A stretch of DNA of 23,239 nucleotides from Gp7-AA10 sp035516895 (GCA_035516895.1 DATIZY010000349.1:1-23239); one strand, 5' to 3'. Positions 1-9,340 are shown, counted from the stretch's first letter. Numbers and translations are program-made. The notes: generated from the letters alone by a model not told the origin.

Positions 1-2914
<2,914 letters not shown>

Positions 2915-2918
2915 AAAC

Positions 2919-2940
2919 AAAAAACCCCGCGGGAGCGGGG
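2919..2940 (-). terminator. Intrinsic terminator abutting the metH start codon (riboswitch expression platform)
   Basis: On the minus strand, CCCCGC-TCCC-GCGGGG (stem 2940-2935 with 2930-2925) forms a 6-bp all-GC hairpin directly followed by six Ts (2924-2919). The metH ATG starts at 2914, so termination would end the transcript just before the coding region. The 3' arm also holds the only SD-like purine run, so the same hairpin could hide the ribosome site. It lies immediately downstream of the SAM-II-like aptamer, which argues for conditional use. Confidence 0.8.
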
Positions 2941-2961
2941 ACCGTCGCTGACGCGAACTCT

Positions 2962-3019
2962 TGCCGGCTCTTTAGCTTTTTTTAACCTGGTTGCAAGCGG
3001 CCCCCAAATCACTCCAGGT
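2962..3019 (-). promoter_or_regulatory. SAM-II (SAM-alpha / metA-motif) riboswitch aptamer upstream of metH
   Basis: Read on the minus strand, the aptamer has a P1 stem ACCTGG (3019-3014) with CCAGGT (2990-2985). Its loop carries the hallmark UGAUUU (3011-3006) and GCUUGCAA (2998-2991). The 3' segment UUAAA...GCUAAAGAGCC (2985-2966) supplies the conserved GCUAAA (2976-2971). These blocks, their order and their spacing match the SAM-II consensus, a compact H-type pseudoknot that binds S-adenosylmethionine. The pseudoknot partners are not perfectly clear: the A-rich joiner before GCUAAA is about 2 nt shorter than usual. The related SAM-V fold is an alternative. The UGA (3011-3009) is also the stop codon of the upstream methyltransferase-like gene. 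With the terminator at 2919-2940, high SAM should shut off metH. Confidence 0.85.
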
Positions 3020-3515
3020 GCGCGGCACTGTACCACGGCCGTCCCCTCGGAATCCACCGCCGCACGCCGTGGCAATACGCCTCGTAGTCGGCGCCGAACG
3101 TACGGCGCAATGTCGGCTCTTCGTAGCCGATGACGAACAGCGACACCGCGGCCCACAACAGGACGATGAGGATGAGGAGTACGCGCGTGCTGTTCGGGAA
3201 AACGATGGCTTCGCCGGCGAGGACGATGCCGAACCCCACGTACATCGGATTGCGAACGAAGCGGTACGGTCCGCTGACCACGAGCTTGCGCGGCGGGTCG
3301 AACGGCGCAGGCGTGCCGAGGCCGCGCCAGGCGAATTCCCAGACGCATGGAAGCGCGATCGCTGCACCGACTGCGCCCACGATCCAGCCGAGCGGCCTCG
3401 GGTGTTCAAAAGCGGCGGCGCCGGCAAACCATCGCGGAACCAGATAAATCCACAGCAAGCCGAATAGCGTCATGACGACGAGCGCGCGGAAGGCGGCGGA
3501 GAGCCTGCGAGCCAT
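3009..3515 (-). CDS. Isoprenylcysteine carboxyl methyltransferase (ICMT/PEMT-fold) family membrane protein
   Basis: A 168-residue integral membrane protein with hydrophobic segments at about 10-26, 42-60, 92-106 and 112-130. The family signature is clear: SGPYRFVRNPMYVG at 81-94, then the polar C-terminal helix with EEPTLRRTFGADYEAY (132-147), which in ICMT/NnrU-type enzymes builds the SAM-binding pocket. Bacterial members methylate unknown small molecules or lipids, so the substrate cannot be named. The start at 3515 has no Shine-Dalgarno but has TAGCAT 9 nt upstream (3530-3525), suggesting a very short leader. It is divergent from the sirohaem-decarboxylase-like gene, 28 bp away. Its stop codon is embedded in the SAM-II aptamer that controls metH downstream, so a SAM-using enzyme and a SAM sensor physically overlap. 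Confidence 0.85.
   Translation of the reverse strand: MARRLSAAFRALVVMTLFGLLWIYLVPRWFAGAAAFEHPRPLGWIVGAVGAAIALPCVWEFAWRGLGTPAPFDPPRKLVVSGPYRFVRNPMYVGFGIVLAGEAIVFPNSTRVLLILIVLLWAAVSLFVIGYEEPTLRRTFGADYEAYCHGVRRWIPRGRPWYSAAHLE
3027..3035 (-). promoter_or_regulatory. Candidate extended -10 promoter element for the riboswitch-metH transcript
   Basis: The minus strand shows TGG-TACAGT (3035-3027), an extended -10 pattern. It would start transcription about 7 nt downstream, almost exactly at the 5' strand of aptamer stem P1 (3019). No convincing -35 is seen (TGGATT 18 nt upstream is weak). The element lies within the coding sequence of the upstream methyltransferase-like gene. The alternative is read-through from that gene's own promoter. 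Confidence 0.35.
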
Positions 3516-3524
3516 GACAGCAAC

Positions 3525-3534
3525 ATGCTATCTT
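3525..3534. promoter_or_regulatory. Overlapping divergent -10-like hexamers between 3515 and 3544
   Basis: The minus strand has TAGCAT (3530-3525), 9 nt before the ATG at 3515. The plus strand has TATCTT (3529-3534), 9 nt before the ATG at 3544. The two hexamers share two bases, so the divergent promoters should exclude each other if real. A GAGGCGG purine run (3536-3542) may be an SD for the plus gene but is very close to its start. Confidence 0.35.
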
Positions 3535-3543
3535 CGAGGCGGA

Positions 3544-4677
3544 ATGTCCACCGTCGCCGAGACCCCGATCGCCCACACCGAGCCCACGAACGCAAAGATT
3601 CTCGCGATCTCCGAGGATCGCATCGAAGGCTTCGTGCGCGATCCGATCGGCGAGATTGCCGCGCGCTCCGGCGTCGATATCGAAACCGTGATCGAGCGCA
3701 TTCGGGCGATGCTGCGCGCCGGCACGATCCGCCGCGTGCGGCAGACGCTGATGGCCACCAATCTGGCCGAAGGGGCGCTCGTCGCGTGGCAGCTTCCGCA
3801 GGACAAAATCGATGCGGCATTCGATTACATGTTCCAGAAGGAGCCGTTCTCGGGCCATATCGTCATCCGCTCGACGGATGCGGCGACGCCCGGCTCGAAT
3901 TACCGCCTGTGGACGACGGTCAAAGTGCCGCAGGGCTATTCGATCGAAAAACACTGCGCGCTTCTGGCGCGGATCACCGGCGCCGAGCACTATCGCGTGA
4001 TGCCGGCCAACCGCATCTTTGCGCTAGGCGTCGGCCACGTCCGGCGAAAAGAGATCGAGCCGGGCAGCAAGTCGGACGAGCTCGCGATCGCGAAAGACAC
4101 GGAAAAGGTTTCGCTCACCGATCTCGAATGGCGAGTGCTGACGGCGCTCAAGCGCGAGTTCAACCCCGGGGAGATTCAGCGCGATCTCTGGCGCGCGAGG
4201 GCCGAGGAAGCGGGCGTGCCGCTCGAGACTTTCTACAAGGTCGCGGAAGATCTGAACCGCCGCGGTGTGATCGGCCGCTTCTCGACGTTTCTCGAGCACG
4301 TGAAGCCGCTGCAGACCGGCGAGCGCGTCACGCGCTTCAACGGACTGTTTCACTGGGCGGTACCGGCCGGTCGCGAAATCGAGGCGGGCCGCGAGATCGG
4401 GCGCTTTCACATCCTCACGCACTGCTACTGGCGCGAGGGCGGCCCGGAGTTCCGCAACGTGAACATCATGGCCGTCGCGCACGGCACGGAAAAAGATCGA
4501 TTGCTCGCGCACAAGCGTGCGATCGACGAGCATCTCGCCGCGATCGGCATCCCGGTCAGCTACACGAACGTGTTCTGGGGCGGGCGCAGCGAGATCAAGC
4601 CGTCGGAGATCTCGCCGATCGCGTATCGCGAGTGGTGCGCGTCGGTTGGTGTCGATCCGGAGACGATGAGGGAGTGA
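3544..4677 (+). CDS. Fused sirohaem decarboxylase-like protein (AhbA/AhbB/NirDL family, Lrp/AsnC fold)
   Basis: A 377-residue protein of two tandem Lrp/AsnC-like halves. The first half has a winged-helix-like segment (about 15-65, DPIGEIAARSGVDIETVIER) and an AsnC-type ligand fold. The second half starts near 195 (LTDLEWRVLTALKREF) and ends in RFHILTHCYWREGGPEF followed by NIMAVAHG. The HCY-R motif (His293) and this following block are typical of AhbB/NirL-type sirohaem decarboxylases, which convert sirohaem to didecarboxysirohaem in the alternative haem or haem d1 routes. The first half lacks the motif, as in AhbA-type partners. No other haem d1/Ahb gene lies nearby, so a role as a DNA-binding regulator remains possible. 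The start at 3544 was chosen over an upstream in-frame ATG because of the nearby GAGG and because the upstream part would overlap the divergent gene. Confidence 0.75.
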   Translation: MSTVAETPIAHTEPTNAKILAISEDRIEGFVRDPIGEIAARSGVDIETVIERIRAMLRAGTIRRVRQTLMATNLAEGALVAWQLPQDKIDAAFDYMFQKEPFSGHIVIRSTDAATPGSNYRLWTTVKVPQGYSIEKHCALLARITGAEHYRVMPANRIFALGVGHVRRKEIEPGSKSDELAIAKDTEKVSLTDLEWRVLTALKREFNPGEIQRDLWRARAEEAGVPLETFYKVAEDLNRRGVIGRFSTFLEHVKPLQTGERVTRFNGLFHWAVPAGREIEAGREIGRFHILTHCYWREGGPEFRNVNIMAVAHGTEKDRLLAHKRAIDEHLAAIGIPVSYTNVFWGGRSEIKPSEISPIAYREWCASVGVDPETMRE

Positions 4678-6272
4678 ACCAGCGATTGGCGGGTGGTGGG
4701 TGGCGGGTGGTTTTCATCGCCCTGCTGCTCGTCGTCGCCGCTCTCGCTTTCGCGCAGTCCTACGAGCGCTGGCTCGATCCGATCATCGACACTGGGCGCG
4801 ATCTCTACATTCCGGAGCAGATCGCGCACGGCGCGAAGCTCTACCGCGACATCCGCTATCAATATCCCCCGCTGACGCCGTACGTCCTCGCCGTCGTGAC
4901 GAGCGTCATCGGCCACTCGCTCGCGGCCTACACGGCGATCGGCGTGCTGCAGTCGATTGCGATCGCGGTCGCGCTCTGGTTCATCGGACGCCGCACGGCC
5001 GGAACGCTCGCCGGGTTCGTCGCAGCGCTCTTTTTCGTCGCGCTCAGTTTCTGCGGCGCGTCGACATGGGGTGCGAATTTTCTTTTTCCATACAGTTACG
5101 GCGCGACGATCGGCATCGCGCTGATCGTGATCGCGCTCGCGTTCGTCGTCCATGAACGGCCGGCGCCGGCGCTCGCGGCGTTGTTCTTCGCGTCGTGGTG
5201 CAAAGTCGAATACGCGATCGCGGCTGGAATCGTGATCGTGATCCTCGCCATTGCGCGGCGATTCTCGGTGCGCCAGGTGGCGATGTTCATCCTCGCGGAG
5301 TTGATCGCGATCGCGGCGGCTCTCGCGTATTTCCCTTCGATGCGGAGCAACATCTTCGCGCCGTCGCTGACGGAAGGCGCGTCCGCACATCGTTTTTTCG
5401 AGGTCGTATCGGGAGTCGCCGACTGGCGGCCGTATCTCGTCGCGGCGATCGTCGGAATCGCTGCCATCGCGGCGATCGCCTGGCTGCTGCGCGTTGTCCG
5501 GCCGGCGATTGCTGTCCCGATCGTGATCGCCATCAGCATCGCCCTGACGTACTACACGCACGCCTTCTTCCGAGCGTGGGGGCTTCTGCAATTCGCCGGT
5601 CTCGTCGAAGGCTTTCGCCGGCGCAACATGACGCTCGTCACGCTCTCCGCGTTTTCGATCGCGACGACGCTGCGCATTCCATTGAGCGTCTCGCCGGTCT
5701 GGTACGGCTTTGCGCTCATCGTTCCGACCTACGCGCTGATCGCGTACGTTCTCTTTGCGATGTTGCCGGGGCGGTCGATGTGGTGGCTGCCGCTCATCGC
5801 GCTGCTTTGCGGACAGGAGCTCTACGATCAGCATCGGCTATGGGCTGTCAAAGAATTTCCGATTGACTCGCCGCGCGGCCGCTTCTTTGATGCGAATCCC
5901 GATCGCGCGCGCGTCCTCAACCAGTTCATCCAGCACGTGCACGGCGGAACGCTCGCTGTGCTGCCCGAAGGCATTGCGCTCGATTACCTGACTGAGCGCA
6001 AGACGACGCTGAGCTTCCACACGTTCACGCCCGTTGAGACCGCCGCTCCGCAGGTGGAGAGCGCAATCATTGCCGAATTTGCTTCGCGTCCGCCCGACCT
6101 CGTCGCCATAGTAAGCCGCGACGTTACGGAATATGGATACCGCGGCTTCGGTGTTGACTACGACCGCAGCCTTTCAGCGTATCTTACTCAGCATTATCGA
6201 CTTATCCGTCAGTGGTCCCAGCCGCGGTTCCAGATGATCCTCCTCGCTCGCTCGGACAATATGAGTCGATAG
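4674..6272 (+). CDS. GT-C fold membrane glycosyltransferase (PMT/ArnT-like, GT39-type)
   Basis: A 532-residue multi-pass membrane protein, probably adding a sugar from a polyprenyl-phosphate donor on the outer face of the cytoplasmic membrane. After a first hydrophobic helix (11-28) comes the GT-C loop DTGRDLYIPEQIAHGAKLY (39-57) and RYQYPPLTPY (61-70), with acidic residues (D39/D43) in the usual catalytic place. About ten further hydrophobic segments follow, then a soluble C-terminal domain (about 400-532). The GTG start at 4674 overlaps the upstream TGA as GTGA, which implies translational coupling to the sirohaem-decarboxylase-like gene. The N-terminal Gly-rich residues come from a GGCGGGTGG word repeat. 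The acceptor is unknown. The stop codon lies inside the first HAIR-like operator of hsp20. Confidence 0.8.
   Translation: MNQRLAGGGWRVVFIALLLVVAALAFAQSYERWLDPIIDTGRDLYIPEQIAHGAKLYRDIRYQYPPLTPYVLAVVTSVIGHSLAAYTAIGVLQSIAIAVALWFIGRRTAGTLAGFVAALFFVALSFCGASTWGANFLFPYSYGATIGIALIVIALAFVVHERPAPALAALFFASWCKVEYAIAAGIVIVILAIARRFSVRQVAMFILAELIAIAAALAYFPSMRSNIFAPSLTEGASAHRFFEVVSGVADWRPYLVAAIVGIAAIAAIAWLLRVVRPAIAVPIVIAISIALTYYTHAFFRAWGLLQFAGLVEGFRRRNMTLVTLSAFSIATTLRIPLSVSPVWYGFALIVPTYALIAYVLFAMLPGRSMWWLPLIALLCGQELYDQHRLWAVKEFPIDSPRGRFFDANPDRARVLNQFIQHVHGGTLAVLPEGIALDYLTERKTTLSFHTFTPVETAAPQVESAIIAEFASRPPDLVAIVSRDVTEYGYRGFGVDYDRSLSAYLTQHYRLIRQWSQPRFQMILLARSDNMSR
4688..4710 (+). repeat. G-rich word repeat (GGCGGGTGG) at the start of the glycosyltransferase gene
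   Basis: Two copies of TGGCGGGTGG flank a TGGG, giving three GGG runs plus several GG runs within 23 bases on the coding strand. It encodes the Gly/Trp stretch at residues 6-10 of the protein and continues to the first codons of the hydrophobic helix. A two-quartet G-quadruplex near the translation start is conceivable. The style matches the other short-word repeats in this window. Confidence 0.6.
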
Positions 6273-6278
6273 CACTCA
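6262..6278. promoter_or_regulatory. HAIR-like (HspR-type) operator 1 upstream of hsp20
   Basis: TGAGT-cgatagc-ACTCA is a perfect 5-bp inverted repeat with the N7 spacer of the HAIR consensus (CTTGAGT-N7-ACTCAAG) bound by the MerR-family heat-shock repressor HspR. It overlaps the stop codon of the upstream glycosyltransferase (6270-6272). Its centre is 53 bp, about five helical turns, from operator 2. Confidence 0.65.
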
Positions 6279-6314
6279 GGAATAAACTCCAGAGTGCCCC
6301 GAGTTTCGCTGAAA

Positions 6315-6331
6315 TGAGTGTCTCATACTCA
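6315..6331. promoter_or_regulatory. HAIR-like (HspR-type) operator 2 upstream of hsp20
   Basis: TGAGT-gtctcat-ACTCA has the same arms and N7 spacer as operator 1; the palindrome extends one pair further (ATGAGT/ACTCAT, 6314-6332). It ends 9 nt before the GGAGG ribosome site, a position suited to blocking transcription initiation. Additional GAGT/ACTC tetramers lie between the two operators (6286, 6292, 6301). Confidence 0.7.
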
Positions 6332-6352
6332 TATTTCACAGGAGGTTTTGAT

Positions 6353-6808
6353 ATGACGTTCTTGACCCGCCAGAATCCCCTCAACGATTTTCGTACGCTT
6401 CAGGCCAGGTTCTTCGAGCCATTCTTCGGCCGTTTCAACTTCATGGACGATGAGCTGACCACGACCGCGTGGGCACCTCCCGTCGACGTGGCCGAGGAGT
6501 CGGACAAGCTATTGGTCCGGGTCGAAGTGCCCGGAATGGACGAGAAGGACCTCAAAGTGAACTTCGAGGACGGTCTGCTCACCATCACCGGCGAGCGTCA
6601 GTTCGAGAAGAACGACAATCGCAACTACCACCGCATCGAGCGCAGCTACGGTTCGTTCGTGCGCGCGTTCAGCCTGCCGCGCACGGTCGATGCAAGCAAG
6701 ATCACGGCGACGTATCGCAACGGCGTGCTGGAGATCGAGATCCCGAAACTCGAAGAGGCGAAGCCGAAGCAGATTCAGATCAACGTCAATCAGAAGCAGA
6801 TCGAATAG
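6353..6808 (+). CDS. hsp20: Hsp20 / alpha-crystallin family small heat-shock protein
   Basis: A 151-residue ATP-independent holdase that binds unfolding proteins in the cytosol. The alpha-crystallin domain spans about 40-135: it opens with WAPPVDVAEESDKLLVRVEVPGM (split here by the hydrophobic core), continues with GLLTITGER, and has RSYGSFVRAFSLP and the closing GVLEIEIPK. A C-terminal KPKQIQINV tail holds an I-x-I/V-type anchoring motif. Length is normal for the class. The start at 6353 is fixed by a perfect GGAGG at 6341-6345, the strongest ribosome site in the window; an in-frame extension further upstream has no such support. Two HAIR-like operators upstream suggest HspR repression. A GC-rich hairpin at 6864-6885 lies 55 nt downstream. 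Confidence 0.95.
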   Translation: MTFLTRQNPLNDFRTLQARFFEPFFGRFNFMDDELTTTAWAPPVDVAEESDKLLVRVEVPGMDEKDLKVNFEDGLLTITGERQFEKNDNRNYHRIERSYGSFVRAFSLPRTVDASKITATYRNGVLEIEIPKLEEAKPKQIQINVNQKQIE

Positions 6809-6861
6809 CTCGTCGCAATCGGCGGCGGCCGTACGGACCGACGCCAGCCATCATCCGTTTG

Positions 6862-7761
6862 TCAGGGCCGGCCCGCGCCGGCCCTCTTCATTTCCTGCCG
6901 ATACCTCGGATCCTGCGGCGCGAGCCGAACGGCCGCCGCCAGATATTTTCGCGCGGCGCTCACGTCGCCCGCGGCTTCGCACAAAACGCCGAGGTCGTAG
7001 TTCAGCGCAGCGGAGCTGCGGTTCCGGCGCAGCTCCACTTCCCAGATCGCGCGCGCGTCGGCGAGGCGGTCGGAGTCGATCATCGACATTCCCTCCTCGA
7101 ATGCCGGTGCGGACGGATCGAGCTCGATCGTTTCGCGCACGAGCCTCGGCGTCATGAGCTCCGCCGCGTTGAATGCTGCGTAGCGCGCTGCCTGTGCGTA
7201 TGCGACGTCGCGATCCTCCGGCGCGAGCGATGCGACGCGCGGTGACGTTCCTTCGCCGCGAACGCTCACCGTCATCAGATGCTGCCCGCGCCCGTCGCGC
7301 ACTTCGATGCGCGCCTCGCACGTCGCGTCGAGCCATACATGTTGTCGCTGAATGCGCTGGCCGAGCGCGTCGCGCTCGCTTCCCGTTCCGCGATGCTCCG
7401 TTCCGCTGCACGTGAACGCGCTGACGCCGAGGTATCGGTCGGCCGGGTGATCGCGCCGAAGCCGCCGGTAGTCGGCGCCCTCAAACGAGTGCCGGTTGTT
7501 CTCGACGGCGTTTTCGATGCGCAGCGTGCCGGCGCGGTCGACGACATCGACGAAGTCATCGACGAACAGCGATACGTTCGCGTTATCGCCGATCGCGTAG
7601 ATCACCGCGATGCTCTGCCCCGGAGCGAAACCGTACGGCGGCGAAACGACGCGACTGAACGAGATATGCGGCGCGGCGGCGACGAGCGTCGCCGGCGCGA
7701 ACAGCAGCGCGATCAGAAACGCCCTGCGGCGCGCTCCTTCGCGGGAAGGATCTCCAGGCAT
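6862..7761 (-). CDS. Exported TPR-containing protein of unknown function
   Basis: A 299-residue protein. The N-terminus (ARRRAFLIALLFAP, then an AAAP region near 30) looks like a signal peptide, and the RRAFL pattern makes Tat export possible. A beta-rich middle region (about 35-165) includes SPPYGFAPGQSIAVIYAIGD, reminiscent of domains that hold a DUF4384-like fold; this is a weak resemblance. The C-terminus (about 220-295) contains two TPR-like repeats: GMSMIDSDRLADARAIWEVE and ALNYDLGVLCEAAGDVSAAR. The ATG at 7761 lies inside the end of the phosphoesterase gene (49-nt overlap); a GTG at 7770 is an alternative. No start after the overlap would keep the signal peptide. It is the last gene of the radical SAM cluster; its role there is unknown. 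Confidence 0.7.
   Translation of the reverse strand: MPGDPSREGARRRAFLIALLFAPATLVAAAPHISFSRVVSPPYGFAPGQSIAVIYAIGDNANVSLFVDDFVDVVDRAGTLRIENAVENNRHSFEGADYRRLRRDHPADRYLGVSAFTCSGTEHRGTGSERDALGQRIQRQHVWLDATCEARIEVRDGRGQHLMTVSVRGEGTSPRVASLAPEDRDVAYAQAARYAAFNAAELMTPRLVRETIELDPSAPAFEEGMSMIDSDRLADARAIWEVELRRNRSSAALNYDLGVLCEAAGDVSAARKYLAAAVRLAPQDPRYRQEMKRAGAGRP
6864..6885. terminator. Bidirectional GC-rich hairpin between convergent hsp20 and TPR genes
   Basis: AGGGCCGGC (6864-6872) and GCCGGCCCT (6877-6885) form a perfect 9-bp stem with a CCGC loop. On the plus strand a pyrimidine-rich CTTCATTTCC follows, so it could end hsp20 transcription. On the minus strand it lies at the very end of the TPR gene, whose stop codon (6864-6862) shares one base with it, and no T-tract follows. 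Confidence 0.6.
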
Positions 7762-8492
7762 GTCGTCCACCAGCCGGTCTCGATCGTTTCGATGAACTCG
7801 TCGGGGAGCTTTTCGGTGCGCATCTCCGCCGCGAGTCTCGCGTGATCGTATTCGATCGGCACGAATTCGACTTCGACATCATCGCCGATCGTCAGCATCG
7901 CGTACCAGACATTGGTCCGTCCGTCGTTCGCCGGACGTCCGATGACGCCGGCATTGACGAGGTGGCGTCCGCCATCGAGCCGCTTGTGCCAGTGAAGGCC
8001 CGAATGTGTGCAGACGATGACATCGGCCTCGTGCTCGTCGAACATCCGGCGCAGGAACGGATCGGGCGATGTCGATCGCCAAAGGAATTCATTCACCTTT
8101 CGCGGCGATCCGTGCGAAAGGAGCACGCGGCGGCCGCCCACGTCGAATCGCATCGATGGCGGGAGCGTGCCCATCCACCACTTGAATTCATCGGACGTGC
8201 GCTCGGCCGTGTAGTCGTAGGAGATCTGCGCGTAGTGATTGTCGCGAGGATCGGTATAGCCGCAATTGCAGTCGGTCGCGCCGCTCGAAAGCGACTGCTC
8301 GTAGTTGCCCTGAATGCCGGGGAGGCCGCGGTCGATCAGCAGCGCCGGAACGCGATCGGGATGCGGACCGAACGCGCCGAGATCGCCGAGGAAGAATGTG
8401 GAGTCCGCGCCGCGGCGCGCGATGTCGGCGAGTGTCGCGACGAGCGCGTGATAATTCGAGTAAATGCCGCCGATGAATGCGATGCGCGTCAC
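7713..8492 (-). CDS. Calcineurin-like (YfcE/MJ0936-type) phosphoesterase with abnormal metal motifs
   Basis: A 259-residue protein of the calcineurin-like metallophosphoesterase fold. Retained features are GDLGAFGPHPDRV (Asp37), LSHGSP (His127) and NAGVIGRP. The first metal motif, normally D-x-H, reads G9-I-Y11. The GNHD/GNCD motif reads GNYE (62-65), and the usual GHTH reads THSGLHWH (162-169). A Cys-containing insert TDCNCGYTDPRDN (73-85) and a C-terminal GWWTTCLE segment look specific to a subfamily. It may be a metal-poor or repurposed enzyme. Its GTG start (8492) overlaps the radical SAM stop as GTGA, and its 3' end overlaps the TPR gene, so it belongs to one tightly coupled operon. The substrate is unknown. 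Confidence 0.85.
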   Translation of the reverse strand: MTRIAFIGGIYSNYHALVATLADIARRGADSTFFLGDLGAFGPHPDRVPALLIDRGLPGIQGNYEQSLSSGATDCNCGYTDPRDNHYAQISYDYTAERTSDEFKWWMGTLPPSMRFDVGGRRVLLSHGSPRKVNEFLWRSTSPDPFLRRMFDEHEADVIVCTHSGLHWHKRLDGGRHLVNAGVIGRPANDGRTNVWYAMLTIGDDVEVEFVPIEYDHARLAAEMRTEKLPDEFIETIETGWWTTCLEILPAKERAAGRF

Positions 8493-9340
8493 GTCCGGCA
8501 CGACACGCCCTCCACCCAGCACGTGTGGCACGCGCCGTAGCGCAGCGGAAATGGCCGCAGCGACTCGGCGATCGTGCTGCCCATCCGCGCTTCCGGCGTC
8601 TCGATGAGAATCGGGCAGACGTAGACGCCTTTGCTCGTCACCATGCGGCACGACGAGCACTGCAGGACCTCGGCGTCCGATTCGGCGAGGACTTCGATGC
8701 GCTCCCAATCGGCGTACGCGCGCGATCGCTTCTCCTCCGCGCCGATTCGAAACAGCGGAAGCACTTTGAGGCGCGGCTTCGTGAAGCCGAACGAGCGGAT
8801 AAGATCGAGGAAACGCAACCGCCCTTCTTCGTTTCGAATGCCGTCGGCTGTCTCGCTGACGGTGATGACCGGATTGATGCCGGCATCCGCGAGATTGCGA
8901 AGGCCGATCATGACGCGGTCCCACACGCCCGCGCCGCGGATTGCGTCGTGCGAATTCCGGTCGAATCCATCGAGGCTGACCCGAATGTCGAGCGAGTACT
9001 CGCACGCATCGCTGAGCTCGCGCAATTGCGCGCAAGTCCTCGCCGGCAACAGCATGCCGTTCGTCAGCACCGTCGCCGGTCCCTGCTTCAGCGTCGCCCC
9101 GAGAATCGGAATCATGTCGCGATTCATGAACGGTTCGCCGCCGGTGAAGTAGTACTCGCGCACGCCGAGCTCGCGTGCCTCCTGGAGCCGCGTCTCGACC
9201 TCGGCGAGTGTCATCATCGCGTGCGAGCGATTGGTCGGCGATGACGAGATGAAGCAATGCGTGCACTCGATGTTGCAGAGCGTGCCCGCGACCTGAAACC
9301 AGAGCGTATCGAGGGCGCGCATCGGAACGTGCGGAGTCAT
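8489..9340 (-). CDS. Radical SAM enzyme with SPASM/twitch-like Cys-rich C-terminus
   Basis: A 283-residue radical SAM enzyme. C22-x3-C26-x2-C29 (LCNIECTHC) binds the catalytic 4Fe-4S cluster, YYFTGGEPF is the SAM-contacting GGE motif, and RVSLDG is a further family strand. Six C-terminal cysteines (C228, C231, C242, C271, C274, C281) are placed like auxiliary-cluster ligands of SPASM/twitch enzymes, which often modify peptides or build small molecules. It starts with ATG at 9340, overlapping the oxidoreductase stop (ATGA), which removes an artificial upstream extension. Neighbours are a flavoprotein, a peroxidase-like protein and a phosphoesterase. The genes I associate with ArsS clusters include similar partners, but this enzyme does not look like typical ArsS. 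No precursor peptide was recognised. Confidence 0.9.
   Translation of the reverse strand: MTPHVPMRALDTLWFQVAGTLCNIECTHCFISSSPTNRSHAMMTLAEVETRLQEARELGVREYYFTGGEPFMNRDMIPILGATLKQGPATVLTNGMLLPARTCAQLRELSDACEYSLDIRVSLDGFDRNSHDAIRGAGVWDRVMIGLRNLADAGINPVITVSETADGIRNEEGRLRFLDLIRSFGFTKPRLKVLPLFRIGAEEKRSRAYADWERIEVLAESDAEVLQCSSCRMVTSKGVYVCPILIETPEARMGSTIAESLRPFPLRYGACHTCWVEGVSCRT

Noticed and set aside
4560..5834. Minus-strand open frame of 424 codons opposite the glycosyltransferase
   Set aside because: Extremely Arg/Asp/Glu-rich without any motif, while the plus strand has GT-C motifs and membrane helices.
6272..6297. CIRCE-like GCACTC...GAGTGC inverted repeat upstream of hsp20
   Set aside because: The arms match CIRCE (HrcA operator) but the spacer is 14 nt instead of 9, which changes the helical phase; the N7 HAIR-like sites explain the region better.
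8489..9340. Naming the radical SAM gene arsS and the cluster arsenosugar biosynthesis
   Set aside because: Partner families are suggestive, but no ArsM is present and the motif surroundings differ from ArsS as I know it. No arsenic regulator is visible.
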